Shown piece by piece: positions 23,701 to 36,983 of a stretch of DNA of 64,000 nt. A program made the translations under genes and the position numbers. This DNA comes from Pempheris klunzingeri. Its lineage: Eukaryota; Chordata; Actinopteri; Acropomatiformes; Pempheridae. Under the pieces are notes generated by a model, which made no database searches, was not told where the DNA came from, and saw only the letters and a list, made by a program, of their open reading frames with translations. The stretch covers positions 9,243,470-9,307,469 of the forward strand of contig NC_092012.1 of NCBI RefSeq assembly GCF_042242105.1. The letters run 5' to 3'. The stretch's first letter is position 1. Each line of letters opens with the position of its first letter.

Positions 23701-26700
23701 AATCTCCCAGTGTGGGTGGACAGCACTAGGCTACACTCCCAGCATGCTTTTCAGCAGGTGTGTTTGCTCACACTCACATGACTTTTGAAATCACACAGCT
23801 GTGGAGACAGATCACAGGCAGCTCACTGCAGGGGCCCGAGCTTTCCTCCCTTAGACAGATGTTCACCTTTGAACCCATGACCCCACAGTCCGCACTTCTC
23901 TTCCTGTCCAGTCTGACCACTGCGGCGGAGAAAGCACACACATGCTTTTAGTGTTGAAGCAGCATTTGTTTGAAATCTCGTGGCCTGGAACATTAGCGTT
24001 CACTGAATTCAAAACAGGTCATTACTTTACAATAAAGCCATTAAAAGAATGCTTGAAAATATACACTAAATTGAAAAACTGTCCTATTTCTTTTGACATG
24101 TAATATATATATGGTGTCACAATCATGTGCACATTTGCAATACCTATGTTCATACGTGTATGTGTCTTTCTTCAGGTAACATATGTTTTAGAGGGAATCG
24201 TGGCCCATGAAGATTTCTGTGGTCATTCAGGCCGATTGAAACCCGGAGATCTGCAAGTACTGCATAATTTATGTACTCTTTTTTTTTTTTTTAAAGGAAA
24301 AGTTCAACATTTTTGGAGTGCTGCTTATTTGCTTTATAGATACATGAGAACAGTGACACCAGTCTCAAGTTTGTGCTGTAAATATGAAGCTGCAGCGTGT
24401 TAGCTTAGTTTAGCACAAAGAATGGAAACAAGGGGAAATGACTAGCCTGACTCTTTGCAAAGGTAACAAAATCTGCATCTAAAAAATCTACTTTTTGCCT
24501 GATTTATCCCCAATTTACCTCTCCGGACTATCAGAGGAGGAATCTGGTCTGGTACGGGTATGTTATACCCAGATTATCTGGTAATTTAAGGGGTTGTTCA
24601 ATCTTAAACCTCCAGATCTGTCTGCAGAGTCATCAGGGCTGCCCTGATCATTTCAAACATGTTTGATATTTAGGATTTGATCATGTCAAGTCTACAAAGA
24701 TGACCATATTACCAAGTAACAGTAAACATTCTAGCACTTAACATTGACCAGCATACTACTCTTGACAGATATTAATACTAACAGTAAAAAATTCACCTCC
24801 TATTCGCGTTGAAGAGCCCCCAACTCTTGTTGACTGCATCAAGCTAACTGGCTGCAGCTTCACATTTACTGTACAAACACGAGAGTAGTATCGGTCCTCT
24901 AATCTAACTCTTAGCATGAAAGCAAATAAGCACATTTTCCAAAATGTCAAACTATTCCCTTAACTTTGTCACTAATGAGATTGCTAAATGGTACTTTGGT
25001 AAAACATAGTAAGAGTGCTCTATTAGATATTATGTAAATATTATTTAGAAGTGTGATTATTGTTATCTGTTATCTGGTCTAGTTTTCTAATAACGTCATA
25101 GAATTTAAGTAAGTAATTAACTTGAGTGAGAGGCATTCAGTCCACTTGTTATTAACATGAACGGCCTATTGGCATCCAAATCCCCTTAAACTCATTACAT
25201 ATACATTATAATGTTGTGCACTCACACTAATTGGATATTATGCCCTGTGGGTTGTTTCCTTTGTTTTTAAAGTAGTAAAGTTAGAATCACACACATGCAC
25301 AAACGCACACACCAGCTGCTGACTCAGCTTCAATCTGCAGCAGAGGTTCAGTCAGTTCAGCTGAATTTGCTCTAACTCACCATGTGCACCCTCTGTAGGC
25401 TCAGACGTCATGTAGGTCCTCATTTAGGTCCATAAGGAAGGCTCAAACACTCAGATCAGAGCAGGGTTTCATTAGAGGAAGTGGTGAAGACAACACACCA
25501 ACAGTGAAAATGTTCAATAATTTTCTCAGCTGTTGTTGAATTTGAAAAAAAAAGAAAAAAGAGGGAAAGGTTGCTGCATTTTTAACATCCGTAAATGTAG
25601 ACGTTGCTGAAATTAACTATTTTAGCATTACTTGTGACTCAAAGTTACCCATAATGCTCAAGTCATAAGTATCATTATATTACAAGTAGTATCAATGTTT
25701 AAAATGAGTGACAGTCCGGTATTTTCATACACATTTTAATCTTTATTAGGACCTCGTGTACCCAAACTTGAGTTAGACTGCATAATTATTATTTCATGTA
25801 ATGTATTGCAGATTTAACTTGAACCACATATTAATTCAATTTCAAAAACACCGCACAGATCTCTGATGTCTCTGTTCTCTGTGTTTCCCATTGTCCTTTG
25901 TTGTTCTGTGTGTTTTATTATCCAGTAGATCCTTGACAATAAATACCCAACAGGCAGCAATAAAAGAAACCAAACAGCGTGATGAACAGTCACAGGTGAA
26001 TTATGAGTGGCCAGCTGCGTTAAAGCAAAGCTTGAGAGTGGAAATTTCCATGCGGCCTCAATGAGAAGCAGAAGCTGTTAAACTAAACTCAAATTTGTCC
26101 AGTGTTTTGAATCACCACCTTGAGAACAGCTACATATACAGTATATCCAGAATCCTATCAGAAGAATATTTTTATTTTTTACTGAAAATCACGTCTTGTG
26201 TCCAGTGAATTTGGATATAATAGCCCCATAAATCGTATATTCTGTATTATACTGCTGAAAATGTTAGTTCACAGTTACATGCAATACATCCCTTGAAGAG
26301 CACAAACTTTCATCACACTGCCTCTAGCTGCTTTTGAGTTTTATCTGTTTGGACCAAAGCGGAGGACCCACGGAGGAATCCGTGATGCTATTCCATGCCA
26401 CATGCATGGAAAATACAAATCTTCCCACCTCTGATTATCTATCACAAATACAAAGACAAAATACAATATTATGGCCTCAACAAATAGTGATGCAAATACA
26501 AATAAATGTGAACACCTGCAGTTTATATGTGACAATTACGATTTGTGTCTTTGGTATATCTGAAATATGTCTTCCTGTTCACCAGTGGATGACTGCAGGA
26601 AAAGGGGTGGTCCATGCTGAGATGCCCATGTCAGAAGAGCCGGTGGTGGGCTTACAGCTATGGGTGAACCTGCCAAGACGAGACAAGATGGTGGAACCAG

Positions 26701-27004
26701 CGTACCAGGAGCTTAAAGGCTCAGAGATCCCCAAACCCAGCCGGGGAGGAGTTACAGTCGCTGTGATATCTGGAGAGGCTTTAGGCGCAAAGGTGTGTGT
26801 CTCTTTTTGTGTGTGTGAATTTGTCTTCATAATTTGCCCATGGGGTTGTGATGTCACTGCAGCACCATTAAATAAAGCCTCAGTCAGAAGAACGCTTTGA
26901 AACTCAACATGATGTTTACTTTCCTGGTAACTGTTGATCTCATGGTGATTTCTCATTTACTGGATGCTCGAGGCAAACAGGCTTTAGTCTGTCTGTCTGT
27001 CTGT

Positions 27005-27079
<75 letters not shown>

Positions 27080-27225
27080 CGGGTGCGAGTGCGGGTGTGC
27101 GTGCATGAGACAGAGAATGCCTGTTAACCACACAATTTGACCAGTGTGAGTGTAAGGAGAGTCTGTTTGAAGAGAGGAAACAGTAAATGAGAAGCATGTA
27201 GAAGTGGCACTGTTGCAGTGTGTGG

Positions 27226-27261
<36 letters not shown>

Positions 27262-27362
27262 AAACTGAAATGAAGACTGATGACAAATGTAAGCCAAACG
27301 AGAGGCTGAGAGTGCCAGTAAGTTATGCAAAATATGGTTTGAATTGTGTGTTTGTGTGTCTT

Positions 27363-27424
<62 letters not shown>

Positions 27425-30400
27425 CACACGTGTGTATTTGTACACTGTACATATACTGCAGGGCACGAGACACATAGAGTTGTGGTCTGGCAGACCTCTG
27501 GGTTTAACACAGGTCACTGAACTCTTTCTCTAAAAGTCATCCATCTATTTCTCTTTATTTGTTGTATTCATACTCTCTAATGCTCATGATTTGGGGTTTT
27601 CACTGATTGGAAATCAGTAATTACAATACAGTTTCTAATCCCAGTAATGCTCCATTATTTTGACAGTTTGTTGTTGTTTCACTTGTTGACTTAGCAAGAG
27701 TTTGCTGGAGGCTTGATGTCAGCTCGGTCCCCGTATGTTAGGTTGAAAGACTGGTCCTGTGTTTGTTGCAGAGACAAGAGGAGAAATCTTGTCTCCCTAT
27801 AAGTTGTCATTCAGTATTTATATGTTGTGTGTTCTTATTTGGCTTGCTAATGTTAGCCACTGGTGAGCATTCAGGAATCAGCTGCTATAGTTCAGAGTTG
27901 GTGGGTGTGTGACCCTGACAGCTTCACTGTGAGGAAGGGACTTTTGGAGTGCTGTGCACATTTACAAGTGCTAACACAAAAAAGGAATAAAGAACTCAAA
28001 GACAATACAGCCGCTTTCATTTCCTCTACTTCGTCAACTTTCTAACCCATGTTACCTATTTGCAAAAGCCTCAATGCGGAAGTTTCTCTAAGGTCATTTG
28101 CATCAGCCGCCAGTGTGGAATAAGCTCCACCTGGTGAAATGTCTCACTCATGGTAAAAAAAAAAAAAAAAAAGCCATTAAACTACCAACAATAGATTCTG
28201 AATATATCTCTGAAGATCCATGTGATTATTAATTGGTCGCATAACAAGACTATATGGGTAGCAACAGATCAATGCAGCTTAAACATGTTGTTCACAACCA
28301 TTTGCAAGGAACAGCAGTGCAGATGGTTCTGAATCTGTAAACAACTGACCATGACAGTCACTGGCGCCTGCATGAATGTCACTGCATTAATGTGTTTTCT
28401 GTTCCATATAAAATATCTGAAGTGTGTGTGTGTGTGTGTGTTAGAGAGAGCATTCATATGTTCTGACTGTGTTTTTGTTTTTAAAAGTCTAAAGTTTTCA
28501 CAAGGACACCCACCTTGTACCTGGACTTCAGAGTGCAGGCAGGGGCCCTGCATGTGCAGCCGGTCCCCCCAGGTAGGAGAGTAATGTTTCTAAATAGACC
28601 ATAGTGTTGCTGGGAATGGTTGGTCTGTTCTTGCAGACTAGCATCCGCCCCACCCCCCCCCCACAGCTTGCTGTACATTATCTCTTACTTATTTTATACA
28701 AGTAACTGGGGTTAGGGGTCCCTTTCCTCCAAACTTGAGGGGTGCCGATGTGGAGCAGTCTCTCTCATAACTGGGAAAGGGCCACTTCGACTTAGATGAA
28801 ATAGATTGGGGGTATAAGCTCGCCATTGGCTGACTATTTCATTTGGAAATCTCTACCCCTTCTACTATCTGCATGTTATAATTTTCAATGTCTGAGTTGC
28901 CACAATAAACAATAACAGCAAATTTCAAGGTAGCAATCTACACATGGAAAAATGCAAGTTTTGATCAATATTTGGATAGTGCAATAAGGCATGCCTGCTT
29001 GGTTCTTTTGGTGAATGGTAGAAAGGATATACAAAGAATATATTTAGAACAGCTATCTAACAAGGCCATTGTCATTTAGAGTTTATTTGGCAGATTTTAA
29101 ACTCTTTTAACAGTGGCATTTGCCAGGGACATTGACTTCTGTGATATTGGTTTAGAAATACATTCTGCTATTAAATCATCTGTGGTCAAGTCCAATCGGC
29201 TCCACCAGAGCTAAAGTATCGGCAGGCTTCACCTCTAGGACAGCGATCATCAACGATATGTTTGTCTTTTATGTCAGTAAACGTTGTATCACATAGTCGA
29301 CATACACAACATGTCTTTTACTGTTTTATGTGCCATTTCTTCTGTGGGCATTTAGCCATTTTAATGCCAGGGGACGCTTCCCAAGTGCAAATGTCCCACC
29401 AAAACAAGTTCCACGGACACTATTTTGCAAAGGCATCTTCGCTACATCCTGGATTTGAGATGATTGTGATTGGTTTAAAGAAATACAAACAGGTGCTTTT
29501 GTTTTGCCTGTACCAGAATGCTAATTGATAATAATAATGGTAAAGTTAGCTCACATTACTGAGTTAGTTTTCTGCTGTAATGAAACTACAGCTAATATCG
29601 ACTATCTAGTTTAACAAGGATTTGCTGCTGTTGTTACCAAACCAAGCTAAAGTTGACTAGGAATGATGAGTGAAACCACAAACACACTTAGCTGGATAAC
29701 AAATATCCATATGGCTACTACAGACTGTGTATAAGAAGTGAATGTAGCCATCATGATGTCAACCATTGATCTGGTCACAAAATAGTCTTGTCATAAAGCA
29801 TACCCTGCTTTATCGTCTATTTTACTCTAAATGAGACCATATTTTACAAAGTGAACATCATGCTTTATTGAGGAAGACTTGCAACTAGCAACTGAGACCA
29901 GAAACCCACTAGGAAAGTGTTTAATAATGTAATAAATCAAGTGAAGTAGGGTCATTTTCTCATTCTTCCTTTCATTCAGCCTTCTTTTTTGAGCCTGTGG
30001 AGTTACCCCCTGCTGGCCATTAGAAAGAGTGCAGGTTTAAAGCACTTCCACATCTGGTTCACTTTTGAGTCTCAGAAGCTACGTCAACTTTTAGAATATA
30101 GCTCACTTGTCCAGAAGCTGCACATCACTTTTCAACCCCTTCAAAACCTTTTTCAGCGATCAAAGGCCACATCAACCTAAATGTAGGTTTTGCAAGACCC
30201 CCTGTCTCTTTCTACTGGTGTAATCTGTTCCTTGGAGAGCTTCACCTGTTTGCCACAGTCACTCACTCTGTAGCTCTGCTGCTCAGGAATGTGCAGAGAG
30301 CATCACCTCTTTGACGAGTTAGACTCAAGCACAATTTTTCACTGATGACTGTCAGAATGTAAAAACAGCAACAAAAATAATAAGATAGTGCTTACAACAC

Positions 30401-33400
30401 TCTATGCTTACACGAAGGCAGGCTTACGTAAGGCTTTTGATCAAAGACTGCATTTCATCTGTGGAGGAGTAATAGAAAAGTGGATAAAATGCTACCAGCA
30501 GACATTTACTATACTAAAAGAAACACCTCAAGGCTCCTACAACTTGTAAAGCTGTTGGAGGGCACGACAGCTCAGCATTTTACAGTAACAGAAAGAGAGA
30601 GAGAGGGAGGAGAGAGAGAGTTTTACATGAAGACAAAGAGAGTTTTATAACAGAATGAACATACACATTTAAATTCACTGTTACTTCTGTATTCAGCTGC
30701 CCCCAACCTAATAATACTGCATATTTTTGTCACTTGCCCTCCCCGTAGAGGGCTGAGTTTGACCAGTGGGAGTGGTGGCTTTACATTCTCTTAATGGGGA
30801 TTCACGTCACTATGAAGAAAAGACATAGGCAATTATTTGTGAAATAGTTCACCATGTCAGCAAAGGTGATGGTGTGTCAGTGTTGTGTTCACAATTTGCT
30901 TCTGCTGCCTGCAAGTGGCTACACTTCCTATTGCAGGTCTAAAATGGTTCACATCTTCTTTATAACACATATACTGAGAAATTATATTTTTGTTATTGTT
31001 TGACAGGATGGACTACATTCATCTACACACTGTCAGGATCCATTCATGTTGGTGAGTGTTGTCTGGTGTTCTGCTAAAAGGCCCACTGAACACTCTTTTT
31101 ATTAGAACTTTGTATGTATTCCCTTATGAATACATTCAAAAACTTGTCTTATATTGTTTACTTCATATTTCATTTAAGAAGAAAACATCACAGATGTAGA
31201 TTAACCAGGGTGATACTAACATTTATTATTTGCATATGTGCACTCTTGTCTGTCTGATCATTCCCTCGCCACCCTCCCTGGTCGTCTTGCTGCCATATCT
31301 ATGCTACAAATATGTGTGAGATCTCAGTCCAGTTGCTGATTCCCCCCTACACACACCTCAAAGGCTCATGTATTCCACTTTAAAGCTTGATGAACTCACA
31401 ATGTCACTAAAACATGATATCGTCAGTCTTCACACCACTCCGTTTCAACCCAAATTTAATTTTGTGCAACTGTATATAAATTATGGCTATCTGAGAGTTT
31501 GATTTAACATCAGTCACTTTACCCACATGTTCTAACAACAAAACTGACAATGAAATACTGCATTTCCTGCTGCTTGGATGACATTGTGTGATTAGAGAAT
31601 TCCCCTTAGCATGACAACAAATCCTTTGAGACAGTTTTCAGAGGCTTTCTCGGTTTGTTGAAACTTGTTGTTTTCAGTCAGAATTCCCCTTTTGATATTT
31701 TTTCATAAAATTTCATTATGATTCGATTACTCTTCATCGTTACACGGCAGGATGTCTCAGAGTGGTTGTAATTGTTGGCAGATGTTTCGATGGCAGAGGA
31801 TGAAAATGGATGCTAAGATTAAAGAAGTTATTTGAATCCTAAGTCTCTAGCTCTACATGTACTATAGTCTGTCCAAATATGGAGCAGCTGGCTTTGATGA
31901 ATGCATCAACCACAAGTGGAAGTGTCTGGCTTTCTCAGCACTCAGTCAGACTCTAAGTGTTGTAGCGTGCAAACATAGTACAGAACCAGGTAAAAGTGTC
32001 TGAAACATACAGGTGCCTATAGCTGAAAGTGAAGATCTGTCCCAGTTTGGCATTTAATATCCTTTTGTCTCATTTCACTGTTCATTCACTGTCTCATATT
32101 TTGAGGTTGAGTTAGAGTTGTTTACAGTATATGCCTGAAAATAATGTGGTAGGTTTACACAGGAATTAACAGGAATTCATGTCACCGTGAGGAACAGACA
32201 GAAAAACAGCAGTGTATCAGTAAAAAAAATCATTGTATTGTCACTTGTGTAAGTGGTACAGAATTGCATATATCAGGTTGAGTCAGCCTCAAGTTAATTG
32301 AAATCATAATGAACAAGATTTCAAATGAAACAGAAAATGCCAAAAAGTGTTGAAAATGAAGAGTTACAGAGTTGCTAAAGGACAGAACTGTAAACTTTTT
32401 TTTTTGTTTTCAAGGCCCAGATCAGGAGCAGCAGAAGGTAGAGCCCCATCACACGGTGGTGTTTGGAGATGGAGACTGTATCAAAGTTGAAAACAAGGTG
32501 AGATATTCGAGTTCTCTGGAAAGAGACCTGTGGCTCCCAAACTTTTGTCCCCCTTTGGATACTTAAAGTATTTCCCCCTGCAAGTCATTTCTAGGAGTTT
32601 ACTGATGTGTTTGTTTGAGGAGTCGATCTTAGAATAGTGAGCTATGAGGTTTTGTATGCCGCCTCCCTCCATTTGAAGTACATGATCCTTCCACTCTGCC
32701 TCTGCCTTATTTCAGGGATGATGTTTTTGCCTTTATTTTTTTGTCTGTCAATGTGTTTATGCAAGTATCCAATGTGGAATCATTCAATCATTTTTATATC
32801 ATCTTTGGTTTCCTGCCACTGTTCAGAACAGTACATGAAAATGGATCTGATGTTGCTCTCATATTGATGGACCTTTATTTTTAGGCTTGGACTTCCAGAT
32901 GTCATGGAAAACACTTTAAAAAAAAGATATTAAGATGAGGAATAAAGCTTACAAAAATGTTCCTGGGCTTTCCCCCAATTTTGTTTCATGGGCATTATGT
33001 TCTTTTCTTCTATGTCAAGTCTGTCCATCTTGTACTTTTAGTTTTATTTTAGTTTTGCTTCTCAACCTCACCAATTATTGTGTTGTTGTGAGAGGTTCAA
33101 TCAAAAAGTGAGAGATTATTAAATATCATGGTACACATTTTATATAACATAAATATGTTTTTTCCTTGTTTAATCTCATGACCCCTCAGATTTAACCTGG
33201 GACCTATGGGGGGGGGGGGGGGGGGGGGTCCTGGCCTCTAGTGGCGCGTTTCCACTAGTACCTACTCAGCTCGACTCGACTCGGTTTGGTTGCGTTTCCA
33301 CTAGCGCTAGTAGGCGAGGTGACGGGCCAAAGCAGCTCCGAACTCACGAGACCCCGGCTGAGTGCCACTGTGTTGGAGTTCTCCCCAGTGAGCGAGAAGG

Positions 33401-35225
33401 CTGCCTCCATGAGACTATGGGTTGCTGGGGGAAAGGCTCTAACTGTTGTGTTTGCTTATGCACCAAAAGGCAGTTCAGAGTATTCAGCCATCTTGGAGTC
33501 TCTGGAAGGCATCTTGGAAGGGGCTCTGTCTGGGGACTCCATAGCTCTACTTGGAGAGTTCAATGCTCATGTGGGTAATGATGGAGAAACCTGGAGGGGG
33601 GTGTTTGGGAAGAACGGCCTGCATGGTCTGAACAAGAGTGGTGCTTGTTATTCGAACACCATGTTCGAGCATAGGGTGGTTTATAAGTGTACATGGTACC
33701 AGACCACCTTAGGCCAAAGATCTGTGATCGACTTTGTGGTTGTGTCATCAGCTCTGTGGCTGTATGTCTTGGACTCTCAGCTGAAAAGAGGAGCAGAGCT
33801 GTCAACTGATCATCACCTGGTGGTGAGTTGGATCAGATGGTGGGGGAGGCTGCCGGACAGACCTGGCAAACCCAAACCTGTAGTGAAGGTGTGCTGGGAG
33901 CGTGTGGTAGAGGCCCCTATCCGGGAGGTCTTCAACTCCCACCCGGGGGACATAGAATCCGAGTGTATAATAAAAGTGAGAGCTGTGTCCGCATTCTCAG
34001 AACAAAGTTAAGCATGTTCTCAGTGGGTGTTGGACTCGGTGAGGAGAGCGTCCGGTTTGGGGACCTCAGAATTGCATCTCTGCTTTTTGCAGACAATGTG
34101 GATCTGTTGGCTTCCTCAGACCGTGACCTTTTGCATTCGCTGGGGCGGTTTTCAGCTTTGTGTGAAGCGGTCAGGATGAGAATCAGCGCCTCTAAGTCTG
34201 AGGCCGGAAAATGGTGGATTGCCCCCTCCGGGTTGGGAGCAAGTTGCTGCCCCAAGTGGGGGAGTCTAAGTATCTTGGGGTCTTGTTCACCAGTGAGGGT
34301 AAAATGGAGCAAGAGATGGACAGATGGATTTGTGCGGCATCAACAGTAATGTGGGTGCTGCTCCTGTCCCTTGTGGTGAAGAAGGAGCTGAGCCAGAATG
34401 CAAAGCTCTCGATTTACCAGTCGATCTACGTTCCAACCCTCACCTATGGTCATAAGCTCTGGGTGATGAGTGAAAGAACGAGATCGCGGATACAAGCCGC
34501 CAAAATGAGTTTCCTCCGTAGGGTGTCTGGGCTCAGCCTTAGAGATAGGGTGAGGAGCTTGGACATCTGGGAGGGCCTCGAAGTAGAGCCGCTGCTCCTT
34601 CACGTCGCAAGGAGCCAGTTGAGATGGTTCGGGCATCTGGACAGGATGCCTCCTGGGCGCCTCCCACCAGGAGGAGACCCCAGGGCAGACCCAGAACTCG
34701 CTGGAGGGATTATGTATATCATCTGGCCTCGGGATCCCTCAGGAAGAGCTGGAAAGCGTTACTCGGGAGAAGGGCATCTGGAGTGCCCTGCTTGGCCTGT
34801 TGCCATTGTGACCCTACCCCAGATAAGCGGGAGATACTGGATGGATGTAAATGAAAGGCTGTAGTCTGTCTACTTCTCAAGCAGACAAAGATGATGGCAC
34901 TGACTCTTATTTCCTCCTCAGGTGTCTGAAGTTTCACATTTTGTGCTGATTGCCGGAAAACCAATCAAAGAGCCTGTAGTACAACACGGTACGTCATTTG
35001 TGTAGTTGCCTCTATGTTGGCAAGAAGGTTCTGTACAAAAGAAATGCTGCTTGGTTTGTTTCAGAATTCACAAACAGAACTGATAATGTAATGTTGTGCC
35101 CTTCAGGTCCATTTGTAATGACCACAGAGGAAGAGATCAGACAGGCCATCATGGACTACCAGACTGGCAGAAATGGCTTTGAAAGGGCTGTAAACTGGAG
35201 ATCCAAGATCAGAGACTCTCTCTGA
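20755..35225 (+). CDS. pir: Pirin, iron-dependent nuclear cupin
   Basis: Nine coding exons join in phase: 20755-20847, 20929-21021, 24176-24256, 26586-26792, 28488-28572, 31007-31051, 32415-32497, 34922-34988 and 35107-35225 (TGA). They give 290 residues, the same as human. The bicupin N-terminal metal site is intact: His55 and His57 (FPDHPHRG), His99 and Glu101 (VVHAEMP). The C-terminal cupin ([28 protein letters not shown]) is complete. Known role: Fe-binding nuclear protein that modulates NF-kappaB binding; some members have quercetinase activity. The ATG is in the first coding exon, after 26 untranslated bases. Introns are large (up to about 3.2 kb) and hold family A and other repeats, GT arrays and a LINE relic. 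Identity is certain. Confidence 0.97.
24291..24963 (+). repeat. Family A inverted-repeat element, both ends present
   Basis: The left end 'ttaaaggaaaagttcaacatttt' and right end 'aaaatgtcaaactattccctta' are inverted copies. Subterminal blocks (tatgaagctgcagc...gttagcttag versus its complement) are inverted too. About 670 bases long, in pir intron 3. Confidence 0.75.
27008..27088. repeat. (GT)n array with CG-rich alternating end
   Basis: About 30 GT units run into GCGCGCGTGTGCGGGTGCG. It is the first of three purine-pyrimidine alternating arrays within 430 bases of pir intron 4. Confidence 0.95.
27227..27261. repeat. (GT)n microsatellite
   Basis: About 17 GT units, the second array of the cluster. 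Confidence 0.95.
27371..27434. repeat. (GT)n array ending in CGCGCGCACACG
   Basis: About 24 GT units followed by an alternating CG/CA stretch, the third array of the cluster. Long open frames on both strands here are only translated repeats. Confidence 0.95.
28420..28441. repeat. Short (GT)n microsatellite
   Basis: About 10 GT units just upstream of pir exon 5. Confidence 0.9.
29700..30080 (+). repeat. Probable interspersed teleost repeat in pir intron 5
   Basis: Phrases 'gactgtgtataagaagtgaatgtagcc', 'catgatgtcaacca' and 'ccccctgctggccattagaaag' are ones I recognise from repeated fish DNA. The call is from memory and the borders are approximate. Confidence 0.35.
33208..33228 (+). repeat. 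Poly-G run
   Basis: Twenty-one consecutive G bases in pir intron 7. The length may be an assembly estimate. Confidence 0.9.
33238..33312 (+). repeat. Fragment of a 'gcgtttccacta' element
   Basis: The segment contains 'gcgtttccactag' twice, around a tandem 'ctcgactcgactcgg' block. I recognise it as the end of a common fish DNA element, but no matching opposite end is seen before or after the adjacent LINE, so it looks truncated. Confidence 0.4.
33316..34855 (+). mobile_element. Decayed non-LTR retrotransposon (LINE) in pir intron 7
   Basis: Translation of 33340-33960 shows the C-terminal part of an APE-type endonuclease domain ([10 protein letters not shown], then STDHHLVV). Then 33990-34200 shows a reverse transcriptase palm remnant ([13 protein letters not shown], with a changed catalytic YADD/FADD box). 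A different frame at 34211-34660 shows the post-RT region ([38 protein letters not shown]). Most of the RT between the two parts is deleted and at least two frameshifts are present. It is inactive. Clade not assigned. Confidence 0.85.
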
Positions 35226-36983
35226 ACACTACACATTGCACTCTTGTCCCTGGTGAAAATGTTTGCCTTGCTTGTTTGCTCCTATAGAAACATATTTAGA
35301 GAGATGTTTTGTTGATATTTGTTTTTTACAGGATATTTACTGTGTTTACAAGACATTTCATACTTTCCAGCATCTCTTAACTTGTTCATTGTCCAAGTGC
35401 TTATTGTGGGAGTGGACAACCCGCCCCATTGTTAGCAAGCGTGGTTGTTTCCCTTGTAAGATAGAGATTTTAGGGAAAATGTGCTTCTAACTGCCTTCTC
35501 CACCCCCCTTGTTAAATTGAGGCTTTATTACATTTTCCTTTTGCTGTTTGAAATAACACTGTAGTGCAGCTGTTATGAAATTCTGACACAAAATGGTTGT
35601 TTGCACACATTGCTGTTATGAAGATAGTTGTACATACTTTAGGAAAGTTTATGTATAAAGGTTTTATAAATGTTTTAATGTTTGACGACATATATTTATG
35701 TACCACAGAATTTGCTTAAGAAAATTAACCTAGTTTACCCAGCTGCTGTAAAACACAAAGAATCAGTTTGCCAGCTGCCAAATATCACAAGACCTCAATA
35801 ACCAAAACCACATAAAAATATTTTTGCTTGTTTCAATATGCCCAAGCTTCTGGTCACCATTTGCATACAAATGACAAATATTGTTCTCATATTTCCTCCA
35901 TTGTGTATGTTCTGGCAGATTACACCCAGAGTCAAATGGACCTGAATGGGCGAGTGGGTGGGGTGTTGGTGGGACAGGGGTGGTGCTGGCATCTTATTTC
36001 CCCTCACATGTTACGGAGGTCTGGATCACATTTAAAACACATGTTACTGCTCTTCGGCTGTGTGCGGTTTGGCAACTCCGGAGGAAAAGACACTGACAGG
36101 AGATTTAACGGGCAGGGGGCTTGATCACTTGACAGACATTAAAAAAGGAAGACGGGAACACACAAGCAAATAAAAAGGCAAGCTTTGAGGCAGCAGGACC
36201 AGCAGCAGTGGGAGAGACATAAGGGCAGACACCAAGACAGACAGCCTCTCTTAGATTTTTCACAATTAGCCCAGATATTAGAGGAGGGAATTGTGTGGCT
36301 ACTCTAGCACCTCAGGGCCTTTTCACATGGACTAACCACAGCGGGATCTGGAGAACTGCGGACCAATAGAGGGGAAGTTTAACATACTGATTTTGTAACC
36401 ACGGAAATTAGCAGCTGAGGGAAGCCAGAAGTCAGCAGCCTTTTCAGGAGGTAGGAAAATTAGGGAGAGAAGAGTTTGAACTCAGAGGAATTTGTTCAGA
36501 TCATCTAGATAGCGGCCCTGAAGTATCTCGCAGGCCAAGTCTTAAAGGGAATCCTGACTTTCTTTTTTTTGAGGTAATTTTTCAGCTTCTAACTTCTAGT
36601 AGCCTCACTATTTAACTGGACACCTCAGGTTCTTCATCAAAGCCTCTGCAGCGAGAGGTGCATGTTTTAAAGCCTCTTTAGCTTCCTCCATTTGGCTTGT
36701 GGGTGTCTGGGTTGCTGTGACAGGTTCTGTCTGGCTTAGACACACACACACACACACTCACAAACACACATACACACTCTACTGTGCAGCTGGGAGATCA
36801 AGAGTTTGTGTTGCACATACCTGCACTGTGAGCACTGAGTGTGTGTGTGTGGTCTGAGGGACTCAGCTGGTCCAGGAAACTGACTCAGAGAGACAGTCAA
36901 CACTAAGTGCTTTCTGCCAGAAGTAAAAGGAGACAAGTTCATACTGCTGAGTGCTCGTGAGAGAGAGCGAGCAGAGCCAAGGG
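35226..36983. other. pir 3' end and vegfd upstream region
   Basis: No exon beyond the pir stop is convincing. The pir 3' untranslated region should occupy the start. The stretch 36140-36983 is probably the vegfd promoter and 5' leader and includes a CA array at 36740-36757. I see no clear TATA box and cannot place the start site. Confidence 0.4.

Noticed and set aside
26940-27533. Long open frames on both strands rich in Thr-His or Cys-Val
   Set aside because: They are translations of GT/CA dinucleotide arrays in pir intron 4, not proteins.
33286-34011. A 241-residue open frame taken as a host gene
   Set aside because: It is the endonuclease part of a decayed LINE; the reading frame breaks further on.
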